Source of the DNA: Nocardioides sp. 1609
GTDB lineage: Bacteria > Actinomycetota > Actinomycetes > Propionibacteriales > Nocardioidaceae
Length of the DNA: 64,000 bases
Direction of reading: 5' to 3'
Assembly (NCBI RefSeq): GCF_004522105.1
Contig: NZ_SPUJ01000005.1
Location: forward strand, 584,485-648,484
Of the stretch, positions 51,161-60,466 are shown piece by piece. Position 1 is the stretch's first letter; every line of letters begins with the position of its first letter. Under the pieces are notes generated by a model. It made no database searches. It worked only from the letters and a program-made list of their open reading frames with translations, and had not been told where the DNA came from. Both the position numbers and the translations under genes were made by a program.

Positions 51161-51639
51161 TGAAGCGCGTGATCCTGGTGGCCGCCGTGGCCCGCAACGG
51201 CGTGATCGGCAACGGCCCCGACATCCCCTGGTCCCTGCCCGGCGAGCAGGCGGAGTTCAAGAAGCTCACGCTGGGCCACACGCTGGTGATGGGCCGCACG
51301 ACGTACGAGTCGATCGGCCGGCCGCTGCCCGGGCGGACGACGGTCGTGCTGACCCGCGACCCGTCGTGGACGCCGGGGCGCGACGACGTCCTGGTCGCGC
51401 GCTCGATCCTCGACGCGCTCGCCCGGGCGGCGACGCGGGAGGGCGAGGTCATCGTCGCCGGCGGCGCACAGGTGTACGCCGCTGCGATGCCGCTGGCCTC
51501 CGAGCAGGTGATCACGGAGGTCCCGCTCGAGCCCGAGGGTGACGTCCACTACCCCCCGATCGATCCCCGGGTCTGGCGCGAGGCCGACCGCGAGCGCTTC
51601 GACGGCTACGAGCGCGCCTGGTACGAGCGGGTCACCTGA
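51160..51639 (+). CDS. folA: Dihydrofolate reductase
   Basis: The 159-residue enzyme reduces dihydrofolate with NADPH. It has the N-terminal strand VAAVARNGVIGNGPDIPW, an acidic residue E29 in the substrate helix (PGEQAEFKK), GRTTYESIGRPLPGR for NADPH and VAGGAQVYAAAM. Length and motifs are typical. ATG overlaps the thyA stop. No fusion or resistance feature is seen. Confidence 0.97.
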   Translation: MKRVILVAAVARNGVIGNGPDIPWSLPGEQAEFKKLTLGHTLVMGRTTYESIGRPLPGRTTVVLTRDPSWTPGRDDVLVARSILDALARAATREGEVIVAGGAQVYAAAMPLASEQVITEVPLEPEGDVHYPPIDPRVWREADRERFDGYERAWYERVT

Positions 51640-51681
51640 CCGGGCGTGGCCCCCGGTGGGGTGGCCTGCCACCATCAGGCC

Positions 51682-51927
51682 ATGGCTTCCTACGACGCAG
51701 ACCTCCAAGCAGCAGTCGACGCCACCTCGGTGGCGCGTGACGCGGGGATCGCCGCCGAGGCGGACCTCGTGGGCTACCTGCGGCAGCAGCTCGCCGAGCG
51801 CGAGGTCGAGACCGCCGACGAGGCCTGGCTCCAGCGCACCGTCGAGGCGATCATCGGCGACCCGAACTACATGATCGAGACCGAGCCCAGCGACTTCGTC
51901 TCCCAGCGCAAGCAGCAGGACGGCTAG
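51682..51927 (+). CDS. Small acidic protein, unknown function
   Basis: The 81-residue protein is helical and acidic (ADLQAAVDATSVARDAGIAAEADLVGYLRQQLAEREVETADEAWLQRTVEAIIGDPNY). The ATG at 51682 is preferred to one 12 codons upstream, which lies in GC-rich leader-like sequence. No domain is recognised. It follows folA by 42 bp and is convergent with the sulfotransferase-like gene. Confidence 0.65.
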   Translation: MASYDADLQAAVDATSVARDAGIAAEADLVGYLRQQLAEREVETADEAWLQRTVEAIIGDPNYMIETEPSDFVSQRKQQDG

Positions 51928-51973
51928 TCCGGACCAGTCCCCCGGACCGGTCGCCCGGGCCGGTCGCCCAGTC

Positions 51974-52564
51974 CTACCGGGCGGCCTCGTGGAGCGCCAC
52001 GTCGTCGGCGAAGTGCTCCTCCAGCAGCGCGCGGGTGGTCGCCGCGATGCCCGACTCCGAGCGCGGTGAGACGTTGACCCGCGGGACGTCGGGCGCGGCG
52101 ACGCCGAGCCGCCGCGCCATCCAATCGGCGGCCCGGTCGAGGTTCTCGTAGCGGTAGACCCGCTCCACCGGCGGGCGGCCGGGCAGCGTCCGGGTGAACT
52201 CGACCCACGAGCCCAGGTGGACCTCCCCGGAGACGACCTGCCGGGCGAAGGCGTCGAACGAGACGTCGGCCGTGCTGTTGGGTGTGCCCACCGCCTCGGG
52301 ACGGGCCCGGTAGCGCCACCACGAGTGCACCCAGTCGACCGGTTCGCGCACCACGCACAGCAGCTCGTAGCTCTCCCGCGGGTGCCCGTAGTGCTCCAGG
52401 ACGGGGGCGAAGACCGCGTCGAAGGTCCGCGCGGTCATGTGCTTCATCCGGGGCGGACGCCGGGCGAGGAGCTGGGCGTGACGCTGGAACGCGGCCTCGA
52501 GCGACGTCGACCCCGTCTTGGTCGTGGCCAGGAAGCAGAACCCGGCCTGCGGCATCGCCATCAC
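51974..52564 (-). CDS. Sulfotransferase-like protein
   Basis: The 196-residue protein has the 5'-phosphosulfate binding loop TKTGSTSLE near residues 12-20, and VREPVDWVHSWWRYR as the 3'-phosphate region. These are hallmarks of PAPS-dependent sulfotransferases. It is shorter than most, so the enzyme could be small or partly degenerate. The GTG at 52564 is seven bases after TACAGT, so this start is preferred to the ATG one codon later. It diverges from the LLM gene. The acceptor is unknown. Confidence 0.8.
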   Translation of the reverse strand: MMAMPQAGFCFLATTKTGSTSLEAAFQRHAQLLARRPPRMKHMTARTFDAVFAPVLEHYGHPRESYELLCVVREPVDWVHSWWRYRARPEAVGTPNSTADVSFDAFARQVVSGEVHLGSWVEFTRTLPGRPPVERVYRYENLDRAADWMARRLGVAAPDVPRVNVSPRSESGIAATTRALLEEHFADDVALHEAAR

Positions 52565-52571
52565 CCGGCGG

Positions 52572-52577
52572 ACTGTA
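52572..52577 (-). promoter_or_regulatory. -10 element of leaderless sulfotransferase transcript
   Basis: TACAGT on the minus strand with a 7-nt spacer to GTG at 52564. Confidence 0.5.
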
Positions 52578-52588
52578 GTCCCGCCTGG

Positions 52589-52594
52589 CAGGCT
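52589..52594 (+). promoter_or_regulatory. -10-like element before LLM gene
   Basis: CAGGCT with a 6-nt spacer to the ATG at 52601; divergent from the TACAGT element. Confidence 0.4.
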
Positions 52595-52600
52595 GGCGGC

Positions 52601-53530
52601 ATGGACCTCCGCATCTTCACCGAGCCCCAGCAGGGGGCGACGTACGACGACCTGCTCGCGGTCGCGCTGCGCGCCGAGAGCCTCGGCTTCGGGGCGTTCT
52701 TCCGCTCCGACCACTACCTCGCGATGGGCGCCGACGGGCTCCCCGGCCCGAGCGACGCCTGGGTCACGCTGGCCGGGCTGGCCCGCGACACCACCACGAT
52801 CCGACTCGGGACGCTGATGACCAGCGCGACGTTCCGGCACCCGGGGCCGCTGGCGATCGCCGTCGCCGGGGTCGACCAGATGAGTGGTGGACGGGTCGAG
52901 CTCGGCCTCGGTGCGGGCTGGTACGCCGAGGAGCACGAGAAGTACGGCATCCCGTTCCCGAGCACGAAGGAGCGCTTCGACCGGTTCGAGGAGCAGCTCG
53001 CGATCATCACCGGGCTGTGGGCGGCCCCGCTCGACGGGCCGGGCTTCACCCACGAGGGCGCGCACTACACCGTCCGCGACAGCCCGGGCCTGCCCAAGCC
53101 GGCGCAGGCGAAGCCGCCCGTCGTCATCGGCGGCGTCGGCAAGGTCCGCACCCCCGCCCTGGCGGCCCGCTACGCCGACGAGTTCAACCTGCCCTTCGCC
53201 GACGTCGCGACGACGGCCGCGCAGCTCGCCCGCGTCGCGGCGGCCTGCGAGGCCGCCGACCGCGACCCCGCCACGATGACCTGGTCGAACGCCGTCACCA
53301 TCGTCGTGGGCGCCGACGACGCCGAGGTCGCCCGCCGCGCCGCCGCCACCGGCCGCGACCTGGAGGACCTGCGCGCCAACGCCGTGGCCGGCACCCCGGC
53401 CCAGGTCGTCGAGCGGCTCGGGGCGTACGCCGAGGCGGGTTCGCAGCGTGCGTACCTCCAGGTGCTCGACCTCGCCGACCTCGACCACCTCGACCTGATC
53501 GCGGCCGAGGTGGCCCCCCAGATAGCCTGA
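52601..53530 (+). CDS. LLM-class flavin/F420-dependent oxidoreductase
   Basis: The 309-residue protein follows the luciferase-like TIM barrel: early FGAFFRSDHYLAMG, the LGTLMTSATFRHPGPLAIAV segment, the GGRVELGLGAGWYAEEHEKYGIPFP motif of F420-type members, and PVVIGGVG. The substrate is unknown. F420 rather than FMN is likely by the GAGW pattern. The -10 element of dapA overlaps its stop, so dapA has its own start even though the two genes are only 4 bp apart. Confidence 0.88.
   Translation: MDLRIFTEPQQGATYDDLLAVALRAESLGFGAFFRSDHYLAMGADGLPGPSDAWVTLAGLARDTTTIRLGTLMTSATFRHPGPLAIAVAGVDQMSGGRVELGLGAGWYAEEHEKYGIPFPSTKERFDRFEEQLAIITGLWAAPLDGPGFTHEGAHYTVRDSPGLPKPAQAKPPVVIGGVGKVRTPALAARYADEFNLPFADVATTAAQLARVAAACEAADRDPATMTWSNAVTIVVGADDAEVARRAAATGRDLEDLRANAVAGTPAQVVERLGAYAEAGSQRAYLQVLDLADLDHLDLIAAEVAPQIA
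53523..53528 (+). promoter_or_regulatory. -10 element of leaderless dapA transcript
   Basis: TAGCCT with a 6-nt spacer to the ATG at 53535; it overlaps the last codons of the LLM gene. Confidence 0.6.
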
Positions 53531-53534
53531 GGCC

Positions 53535-54425
53535 ATGACGCGTACGCCCGCGCCGTTCGGCACCGTGATCACCGCGATGGCAACGGCCTTCCGCCCCGAC
53601 GGGGCACTCGACCTCGAGGCCACCCAACGGATCGCGCGGCACCTCGTCGACCACGGCCACGACGGCCTCGTCGTCTCCGGGACCACGGGGGAGTCGGCGA
53701 CCACCACCAAGGAGGAGGACGGCGACACGCTGGCCGCCGTCCGGGAGGCGGTCGGACCGGACGTCAAGCTCGTCGCCGGCGTCGGCACCAACGACACCAG
53801 CACGTCGCTGTTCCTGGCCCGCCAGGCGCGCGAGCGCGGCGCCGACGGGGTCCTGCTGGTCACGCCGTACTACAACAAGCCCGGCCAGCGCGGCATCCTG
53901 CACCACTTCCGGCAGGTCGTCGACGCCGCCGAGCTGCCGGTGATGCTCTACGACGTCCCGAGCCGCACCGGCACCCAGCTGGCGCTGGAGTCCTACGAGG
54001 CGATGGCCTCGTGGGAGTCGGTGGTCGCGGTCAAGGACGCGGTCGGCGACCTGGCCCGCGGCGTCCGGATCATGGAGCTCGGCTTCGCCCTCTACTCCGG
54101 CGACGACGTCAGCAACCTCGCCTGGCTCGCCCACGGCGCGGCCGGCTTCGTCTCCGTCGCGGGGCACGTCGCCGGCGACCAGCTCCGCGAGATGTACGAC
54201 GTCTTCCCGACCGACCCGGCCCGGGCCCGCGAGGTCTTCGTCGCGATGCTGCCGGCGATCGAGGCGATCATGGGCGCCCCCAACTACGGCGCCACCACCG
54301 CCAAGGCGGCCCTCGAGCTGCTCGGCGTGCTCGACCACCGCCACGTGCGCTCCCCGCTCGTGGCGCTCGACGACGACGAGGTCGCCGCGCTCCGCGCGGG
54401 CCTGGTCGCCGCCTCACTCCTCTAG
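53535..54425 (+). CDS. dapA: 4-hydroxy-tetrahydrodipicolinate synthase
   Basis: The 296-residue TIM-barrel enzyme condenses pyruvate with aspartate semialdehyde in the lysine and meso-diaminopimelate route. It has the T50-T51-G52 triad region (SGTTGES), Y139 (LYDVPSRTG) and the Schiff-base K167 (VVAVKDA). The next gene, rnj, follows by 49 bp, an arrangement shared with many actinobacteria. Confidence 0.97.
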   Translation: MTRTPAPFGTVITAMATAFRPDGALDLEATQRIARHLVDHGHDGLVVSGTTGESATTTKEEDGDTLAAVREAVGPDVKLVAGVGTNDTSTSLFLARQARERGADGVLLVTPYYNKPGQRGILHHFRQVVDAAELPVMLYDVPSRTGTQLALESYEAMASWESVVAVKDAVGDLARGVRIMELGFALYSGDDVSNLAWLAHGAAGFVSVAGHVAGDQLREMYDVFPTDPARAREVFVAMLPAIEAIMGAPNYGATTAKAALELLGVLDHRHVRSPLVALDDDEVAALRAGLVAASLL

Positions 54426-54474
54426 TTCCATCCGCCGGCCCGCCGCGGCTGGCCGCACCGACGAAGGACACACC

Positions 54475-56160
54475 TTGAGCCACCCTCATCCCGAGCTCTC
54501 CGCCCCGCCCGAGCTGCCGAAGGGTGGCCTGCGGGTCATCCCGCTCGGCGGGCTCGGCGAGGTCGGCCGCAACATGACCGTCTTCGAGTACGACGGGCGG
54601 CTGCTGATCGTCGACTGCGGCGTGCTGTTCCCCGAGGACCACCAGCCCGGCGTCGACCTGATCCTGCCCGACTTCGCCGCGATCCGGGACCGCCTCCAGG
54701 ACATCGAGGCCCTGGTGCTGACGCACGGCCACGAGGACCACATCGGCGCCACGCCGTACCTCCTGCGCGAGCGGCAGGACATCCCGCTGGTCGGCTCCGA
54801 GCTCACCCTGGCGCTGCTCGACAGCAAGCTCCGCGAGCACCGGCTCCGCCAGACCGTGCACCACAAGGTCTCCGAGGGCGACCGGCTGATCCTCGGGCCC
54901 TACGAGCTCGAGTTCATCGCGGTCAACCACTCCATCCCCGACGCGCTCGCCGTCGCCATCCGCACCGGCACCTCGCTGGTGCTGCACACCGGCGACTTCA
55001 AGATGGACCAGCTGCCGCTCGACGGCCGGATCACCGACCTGCGGGCCTTCGCCCGGCTCGGTGAGGAGGGTGTCGACCTGTTCCTCACCGACTCCACGAA
55101 CGCCGAGACGCCCGGCTTCACCCCCACCGAGAAGTCGATCACCCCGGTCATCGACCAGGTCTTCCGCGAGTCGTCGCAGCGGATCATCGTGGCCTGCTTC
55201 GCCTCCCACGTGCACCGCGTCCAGCAGGTCCTCGACGCCGCCGTCGCCAACAACCGCAAGGTCGCCTACGTCGGCCGGTCGATGGTCCGCAACATGGGCA
55301 TCGCCCGGGACCTCGGCTACCTCACCGTCCCGCCCGGCACGCTGGTCGAGGCCAAGCAGCTCGCCGACCTCCCGCCCGAGCGCCAGGTGCTGGTCTCGAC
55401 CGGCAGCCAGGGCGAGCCGATGAGCGCGCTCAGCCGGATCGCCCAGCGCAGCCACCACTTCGTGCACCTCGAGGAGGGCGACACCGTCCTGCTCGCCTCG
55501 AGCCTGATCCCCGGCAACGAGAACGCGGTCTACCGCGTGATCAACGGGCTCGCCCGGTGGGGCGCCCGCGTCGTCCACAAGGGCAACGCGCACGTGCACG
55601 TCAGCGGTCACGCCAGCGCCGGCGAGCTCCTGTACTGCTACAACATCGTCAAGCCGCGCAACGTGATGCCGGTGCACGGCGAGATCCGGCACCTCCTCGC
55701 CAACGGCGACCTCGCCCGCAAGACCGGTGTCGAGAACGTCGTGATCGCCGAGGACGGTGTCGTGGTCGACCTCGTCGACGGCGTCGCGTCGATCGCCGGC
55801 AAGGTCGAGTGCGGCTACGTCTTCGTCGACGGCAGCTCGATCGGCGGGATCACCGAGGCCGACCTCAAGGACCGCCGGATCCTCGGCGAGGAGGGCTTCG
55901 TCTCGGTCATCGTCGTCGTCGACTCCGTCAGCGGCAAGGTCACGGCCGGCCCGGAGATCCACGCCCGCGGCATCGCCGAGGACGACAAGACCTTCGACGC
56001 CATCAAGCAGCCGATCATCGACGCCCTCAACGCCGCGCTCGCCGAGGGCAACACCGACTCCTACCAGCTCCAGCAGCTGGTCCGCCGCGTCGTGGGCCGC
56101 TGGGTCAGCAACAGCCTGCGCCGGCGTCCGATGATCATCCCGGTGGTCGTCGAGGCCTGA
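54475..56160 (+). CDS. rnj: Ribonuclease J
   Basis: The 561-residue metallo-beta-lactamase/beta-CASP nuclease processes and degrades RNA with 5'-exo and endo activity. It has the zinc motif HGHEDH at H84-H89, HTGDFKMD, the beta-CASP region and a C-terminal domain ending in RRPMIIPVVVEA. TTG at 54475 is the start, with AAGGA six bases upstream. It is probably co-transcribed with dapA. A hairpin follows that serves both it and cydC. Confidence 0.97.
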   Translation: MSHPHPELSAPPELPKGGLRVIPLGGLGEVGRNMTVFEYDGRLLIVDCGVLFPEDHQPGVDLILPDFAAIRDRLQDIEALVLTHGHEDHIGATPYLLRERQDIPLVGSELTLALLDSKLREHRLRQTVHHKVSEGDRLILGPYELEFIAVNHSIPDALAVAIRTGTSLVLHTGDFKMDQLPLDGRITDLRAFARLGEEGVDLFLTDSTNAETPGFTPTEKSITPVIDQVFRESSQRIIVACFASHVHRVQQVLDAAVANNRKVAYVGRSMVRNMGIARDLGYLTVPPGTLVEAKQLADLPPERQVLVSTGSQGEPMSALSRIAQRSHHFVHLEEGDTVLLASSLIPGNENAVYRVINGLARWGARVVHKGNAHVHVSGHASAGELLYCYNIVKPRNVMPVHGEIRHLLANGDLARKTGVENVVIAEDGVVVDLVDGVASIAGKVECGYVFVDGSSIGGITEADLKDRRILGEEGFVSVIVVVDSVSGKVTAGPEIHARGIAEDDKTFDAIKQPIIDALNAALAEGNTDSYQLQQLVRRVVGRWVSNSLRRRPMIIPVVVEA

Positions 56161-56237
56161 GCCGACCGCCCGAGCCTGCGACGGCGTGTCGAGACCCTCG
56201 CAGGCGTCCTCGGGGACGTGGGCGAGGAGGGCCGGAA

Positions 56238-56273
56238 GCGCTGACCCGTCACCGATAGGTGACGGGTCAGCGC
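56238..56273. terminator. Bidirectional terminator between rnj and cydC
   Basis: A stem of 16 bp, GCGCTGACCCGTCACC paired with its complement around a GATA loop, overlaps the cydC stop codon at 56267-56269 and lies 78 bp after rnj. Confidence 0.8.
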
Positions 56274-57850
56274 GGGGTCAGGTCCAGCACGTCGTCCATC
56301 CGGTCGAGCCCGTGGGTGCTGTGGGTGATCCACACCAGCCCCGGGCCGCCGGGGCGCTCACGCAGGGCGAGCAGGTCGTCGGTGACGGCGCGGGCGGTCG
56401 CGGTGTCGAGGTGGGCGGTCGGCTCGTCGAGCACGAGGACGTCGTGCTCGGCGAGCAGCAGCCGGGCCAGGCCGATCCGGGCGCGCTCGCCGCCGGACAC
56501 GGCCTCGGCGCCGTCGCCGATCCGGGTCGCGAGGCCGCGGGGGAGCGCGTCGAGCCACTCACCGAGGTGGGCGGCGCGCACCGCCCGCTCGACGTCGTCG
56601 TCGCTCGCGCCGGGACGCGCGAGCCGGACGTTCTCGGCGAGGGTCGTCGCGAACAGGTACGGGTCGTCGTCGAGCAGGCCGACCCGGCGACGCACGTCGT
56701 CGGCGCGGAACCCCCCGACGTCGGCGCCGCCCAGCAGGTGCCGCCCCGACGTGGGCGTCAGGAACCGCACCAGCACCGCGGCCAGGGTCGACTTGCCGGA
56801 GCCCGAGGGGCCCACGACACCGACCGCTCGTCCGGGCCGGACGGTAAGCGAGGTAGCCGGCAGGGCGCGGGCGGCGTCCCAGGTCGCGGTGACGTCGGTG
56901 AGCTCGAGGTCCGCGGAGTCGACGGCACCGGGCCGGGCGGGGTCGACGACGCTCGGGTCGAGCCCGGTCAGCGCGTCGAGCCGTGCCCGCGCGGCGCGGG
57001 TCTCGTGACGGAGGGCGCCGGCGTCGGCGAGCGGGCCGGCGACGTCGACGAGCGCGAGCGGGACCAGCACGAGCAGGGCGAGCACCGGGCCGGACACCCG
57101 GCCCTCGGCCAGCGCCGCGACGGCCAGCATCCCGGGGCCGGCGCACAGCACCGGCCAGGCCCGGCCGACCGCGAGCCACCCGGCCGCGCCGCGGGTGGCG
57201 CGCGCGAGGTCGGCACCGGCGGCGTCCACGCGGGCGAGGGCGCAGTCCTCGGCCTGCCAGCGGACCAGCGGCCGGACGTCCTGCAGCGTCGCGAGCACCC
57301 GGCTCGACAGCTCCGCCCGGGCCGCGACCCGCTCGGCGCCGTGGCGCCGGCTGCCCGCGAGCCCGACGGCCCCGGCGACACCACCGGACCCGAGGCCGCA
57401 CGCGGCGACGACCGGCGCGGCCAGGGGCAGGAAGAGCAGCACCGCGAGCGAGGTGAGGGCCGTGGTGCCGAGCCAGGTCAGCACCGGCACCCGCACCCGC
57501 ACCAGGGCGTCGACCTCGGCATCGACGTCGTCGACGACCGAGGCGAGGACGTCGCCGCGGCGCCGGCCCAGCCGGCCGGGCACCAGCGGCACGAGGGCGT
57601 CGTAGACCCGGGCGCGCCGGGCGGCGAGCTCGCGGAGCGCGACGTCGTGGGTGATCAGCCGCTCGGCGTAGCGGAGCACGGGCCGGGCCAGTCCGAAGGT
57701 CCGCACGCCGACGATCGCGACCATCAGCATCAGCACCGGTGGGTGCTCGGCCGAGCGGACGATCAGCCAGCCGGCGGTCGCGGTGAGCGCGACCCCGGCC
57801 GTGGAGGCCAGGACCGACAGGACGACGCCGGCGGCGGTGCGCGTGCTCAC
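56267..57850 (-). CDS. cydC: ABC transporter CydC, cytochrome bd assembly
   Basis: The 527-residue protein has six membrane helices (about 1-310) and an ATPase domain with Walker A GPSGSGKST, signature VSGGERARIGLA and Walker B VLVLDEPTAHLD. CydC pairs with CydD to export cysteine and glutathione (a thiol/heme pathway) needed for cytochrome bd assembly. GTG overlaps the cydD stop (GTGA). The longer frame upstream is antisense or out-of-frame noise. Confidence 0.95.
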   Translation of the reverse strand: MSTRTAAGVVLSVLASTAGVALTATAGWLIVRSAEHPPVLMLMVAIVGVRTFGLARPVLRYAERLITHDVALRELAARRARVYDALVPLVPGRLGRRRGDVLASVVDDVDAEVDALVRVRVPVLTWLGTTALTSLAVLLFLPLAAPVVAACGLGSGGVAGAVGLAGSRRHGAERVAARAELSSRVLATLQDVRPLVRWQAEDCALARVDAAGADLARATRGAAGWLAVGRAWPVLCAGPGMLAVAALAEGRVSGPVLALLVLVPLALVDVAGPLADAGALRHETRAARARLDALTGLDPSVVDPARPGAVDSADLELTDVTATWDAARALPATSLTVRPGRAVGVVGPSGSGKSTLAAVLVRFLTPTSGRHLLGGADVGGFRADDVRRRVGLLDDDPYLFATTLAENVRLARPGASDDDVERAVRAAHLGEWLDALPRGLATRIGDGAEAVSGGERARIGLARLLLAEHDVLVLDEPTAHLDTATARAVTDDLLALRERPGGPGLVWITHSTHGLDRMDDVLDLTPR

Positions 57851-59424
57851 CGGAGCTCCAGGACGCGGTCGGCGGCCGCGACGACGGCCGGTCGGTGCGC
57901 CACGACGAGCACGCACCGGTCGCGGGCCAGCCCGGTCAGCACCCGCAGCAGCACCGCCTCGGTGGCGGCGTCGAGGTGGGCGGTCGGCTCGTCGAGGAGC
58001 ACGTAGGGGCGGTCGGCGACGAGCACGCGGGCGAGCGCGAGCCGGGCCCGCTGGCCGGCGGACAGGCCCACGCCGTCCTCGCCGAGCACGCGGGCGGGGT
58101 CGAGGTCGAGGTCGACGGCGCGCAGGGCGGCCACGACGTCGGCGTCCGGGGCGGTCGGCCGGCCGAGGCGGACGTTGTCGGCGACGGTGCCGTCGAGGAG
58201 CCACGGCCGCTGCTCGACGGTGGCGACCATGCCGCGCCACGAGGCCAGGTCGGGCGCCGGCACCCGGACGACGCCGGCCGAGGCCGGCACTTCGCCCTGG
58301 AGCGCGGCGAGCAGCGTGCTCTTCCCGCTGCCGGAGGGGCCGGCGAGCACGACGAGGCCGCGCTCGGGCAGGTCGAGGTCGACCGGTCCGACCGCAGGCG
58401 CGGGGTGACCCGGCCAGGTGACGGCGACGCCGGCCAGGGCGGCCGGGCCCTCCACGACCGTCCGGTCCGCAGGCGGTGTGGCCAGCAGGTCGTGGATCGC
58501 CTCGAACGTCGCGGTGCCCTCCGCCGCGGCGTGGAACTCCGCACCGACGCGCCGCAGTGGCCAGTAGGCCTCGGGCGCGAGGAGCAGGACGACGAGCGCG
58601 GTCTCGAGGTCGAGCCCGCCGGCGGCGAGGCGGAGCCCGACGGTCACCGCAACCAGCGCCACCGACAGGGTCGCGACCAGCTCGAGCGCGGCCGACGACG
58701 CGAACGCCAGCCGCAGCACGTCGGTGTTGGCGCGCCGGTAGCGGTCGGTGACGTCGGCGATCTGCTCCGACTGGGCCCGGGCGCGTCGGTGCGCGACCAG
58801 GGTGGGGAGTCCGCGGACGACGTCCACGAAGTGTCCGGAGAGCTGCCCGAGCAGGCGCCACTGCCGATCGACCTTCTCCTGGGTCGACATCCCGATGAGC
58901 GCGGCGAACAGCGGTACCAGCGGCAGCGTCAGCAGCACGACGAGCGCCGACAGCAGGTCCTGGGTGGCGATCGCCGCGAGCACCAGGAGCGGGAGGACGG
59001 CGGCCAGGGCGAGGGCCGGCAGGTAGCGCGTCAGGTACGGCTCGACCGCGGCCACGCCGCGGGTGGCCAGCACCCCGAGCTCGCCGACGCGATGCCGGGC
59101 CAGGGTGACGGCGTCGAGGTCGACGGCCGCCCGGAGCACGGTACGACGCAGCCCGGCGCCCACCCGCGCGGCCGCGGCCGCGGCCGCGACGTCCACGACG
59201 ACCGACACCAGGGCCCGACCGGCCACGACGACGAGGAGCACCACGGCCGGCGTCCGCCAGGACCCGTCCGGGCCGTCGGCCACGAGCGCGGTGACCAGCG
59301 CGGCCACCGCGAACGCCTGGACGACGACGAGCACCGCCGCCGCGCCGCTCCCGGCCAGCGAGAGCGCCAGCGGGCGCGCGGCCGGGCGCAGGTGGGGCAG
59401 GACCCGCGGGTCGAGCGGCTTCAC
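57847..59424 (-). CDS. cydD: ABC transporter CydD, cytochrome bd assembly
   Basis: The 525-residue protein has six helices in the first 300 residues and an ATPase domain with AGPSGSGKST, LSAGQRARLALARVL and YVLLDEPTAHLD. It starts with GTG, 10 bp after cydB, with GAGGGG nearby. It forms the heterodimer with CydC. In many actinobacteria the two are fused; here they are separate but overlapping genes. Confidence 0.96.
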   Translation of the reverse strand: MKPLDPRVLPHLRPAARPLALSLAGSGAAAVLVVVQAFAVAALVTALVADGPDGSWRTPAVVLLVVVAGRALVSVVVDVAAAAAAARVGAGLRRTVLRAAVDLDAVTLARHRVGELGVLATRGVAAVEPYLTRYLPALALAAVLPLLVLAAIATQDLLSALVVLLTLPLVPLFAALIGMSTQEKVDRQWRLLGQLSGHFVDVVRGLPTLVAHRRARAQSEQIADVTDRYRRANTDVLRLAFASSAALELVATLSVALVAVTVGLRLAAGGLDLETALVVLLLAPEAYWPLRRVGAEFHAAAEGTATFEAIHDLLATPPADRTVVEGPAALAGVAVTWPGHPAPAVGPVDLDLPERGLVVLAGPSGSGKSTLLAALQGEVPASAGVVRVPAPDLASWRGMVATVEQRPWLLDGTVADNVRLGRPTAPDADVVAALRAVDLDLDPARVLGEDGVGLSAGQRARLALARVLVADRPYVLLDEPTAHLDAATEAVLLRVLTGLARDRCVLVVAHRPAVVAAADRVLELR

Positions 59425-59434
59425 GGTCGGCCCC

Positions 59435-60445
59435 TCAGTGCGCGAGCTCGGCGGTGGGGATGTGGTGCACCGCGATCCGCTTGCGGAAGACCCAGTACGA
59501 CCAGGCCTGGTAGCCGAGCACGACCGGGGTGAAGATGACCGCGACCCACGTCATGATCTTCAGCGTGTACGCCGTCGCGGCGGCGTTCGTGGTGGTGAGG
59601 GAGAACGCAGCGTCGGTCGTCGAGGGCATCACGTCGGGGAAGAGCGCGAGGAACAGCCCGCCCACGGCGAGCCCGATCGTGGCGAACGTGCCGGTGAAGG
59701 CCCACCCCTCGCGACCGCGCGACGCGGCCAGGACGCCGGCCAGGAGGGCGAGGGCGGCGAGGGAGAACGCGACCGCGGAGCCGAGGCTGCCCGTCTCGGC
59801 CTGGGTCCAGCCCAGGAAGACCACGGCCAGCACGGCGGCGACCAGCCCGAGCCGGACGGCCAGCGCGCGGGCCCGGTGGCGGATGTCGCCGTCGGTCTTG
59901 AGCGCCACGAACATCGCGCCGTGGGTGAGGAAGAGGGTCAGGGTGACCAGGCCACCGAGCAGGCCGTGCGGGTTGAGCAGGGTCAGCAGCGTGCCGGTGA
60001 ACTCCTTGTCGGCGTCGATCGGCACGCCACGCACGATGTTCGCGAACGCGACGCCCCACAGCACGGCCGGCACGAACGAGCCGACGATCAGCGCGGTGTC
60101 CCAGCCGGCCTGCCACCGTGCCTCCGGGCGCTGGTGGCGGTACTCGAAGGCCAGGCCGCGCACGATCAGGCCGACCAGGATGAGCAGCAGCGGGAGGTAG
60201 AACCCGCTGAAGAGGGTGGCGTACCACTCGGGGAAGGCCGCGAACGTCGCCCCGCCGGCCACCAGGACCCACACCTCGTTGCCGTCCCAGACCGGGCCGA
60301 TGGTGTTGATCATGACCCGGCGCTCGGTGTCGTCCCTGGCCAGGAACGGCAGCAGCATGCCGACGCCGAAGTCGAAGCCCTCGAGCGTGAAGTAGCCGAT
60401 CCAGAGGACGGCGATGAGCGTGAACCAGACAGTGGTGAGCTCCAT
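59435..60445 (-). CDS. cydB: Cytochrome bd quinol oxidase subunit II
   Basis: The 336-residue membrane protein has about eight helices and the conserved start WFTLIAVLWIGYFTLEGFDFGVGMLLPFLARDDTERRVMINTIGPVWDGNEVW. GGAGGG lies six bases before the ATG. Together with CydA it forms the high-affinity oxidase that reduces oxygen with quinol. A 36-bp tandem repeat lies in the 62-bp gap after cydA. Confidence 0.98.
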   Translation of the reverse strand: MELTTVWFTLIAVLWIGYFTLEGFDFGVGMLLPFLARDDTERRVMINTIGPVWDGNEVWVLVAGGATFAAFPEWYATLFSGFYLPLLLILVGLIVRGLAFEYRHQRPEARWQAGWDTALIVGSFVPAVLWGVAFANIVRGVPIDADKEFTGTLLTLLNPHGLLGGLVTLTLFLTHGAMFVALKTDGDIRHRARALAVRLGLVAAVLAVVFLGWTQAETGSLGSAVAFSLAALALLAGVLAASRGREGWAFTGTFATIGLAVGGLFLALFPDVMPSTTDAAFSLTTTNAAATAYTLKIMTWVAVIFTPVVLGYQAWSYWVFRKRIAVHHIPTAELAH

Positions 60446-60466
60446 GGGAGTCCCTCCGGGTCTCGG

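Noticed and set aside
56267..58861. 864-codon minus-strand frame ending in cydC
   Set aside because: The first third overlaps cydD in another frame. The GTG overlap with the cydD stop gives the right family length.
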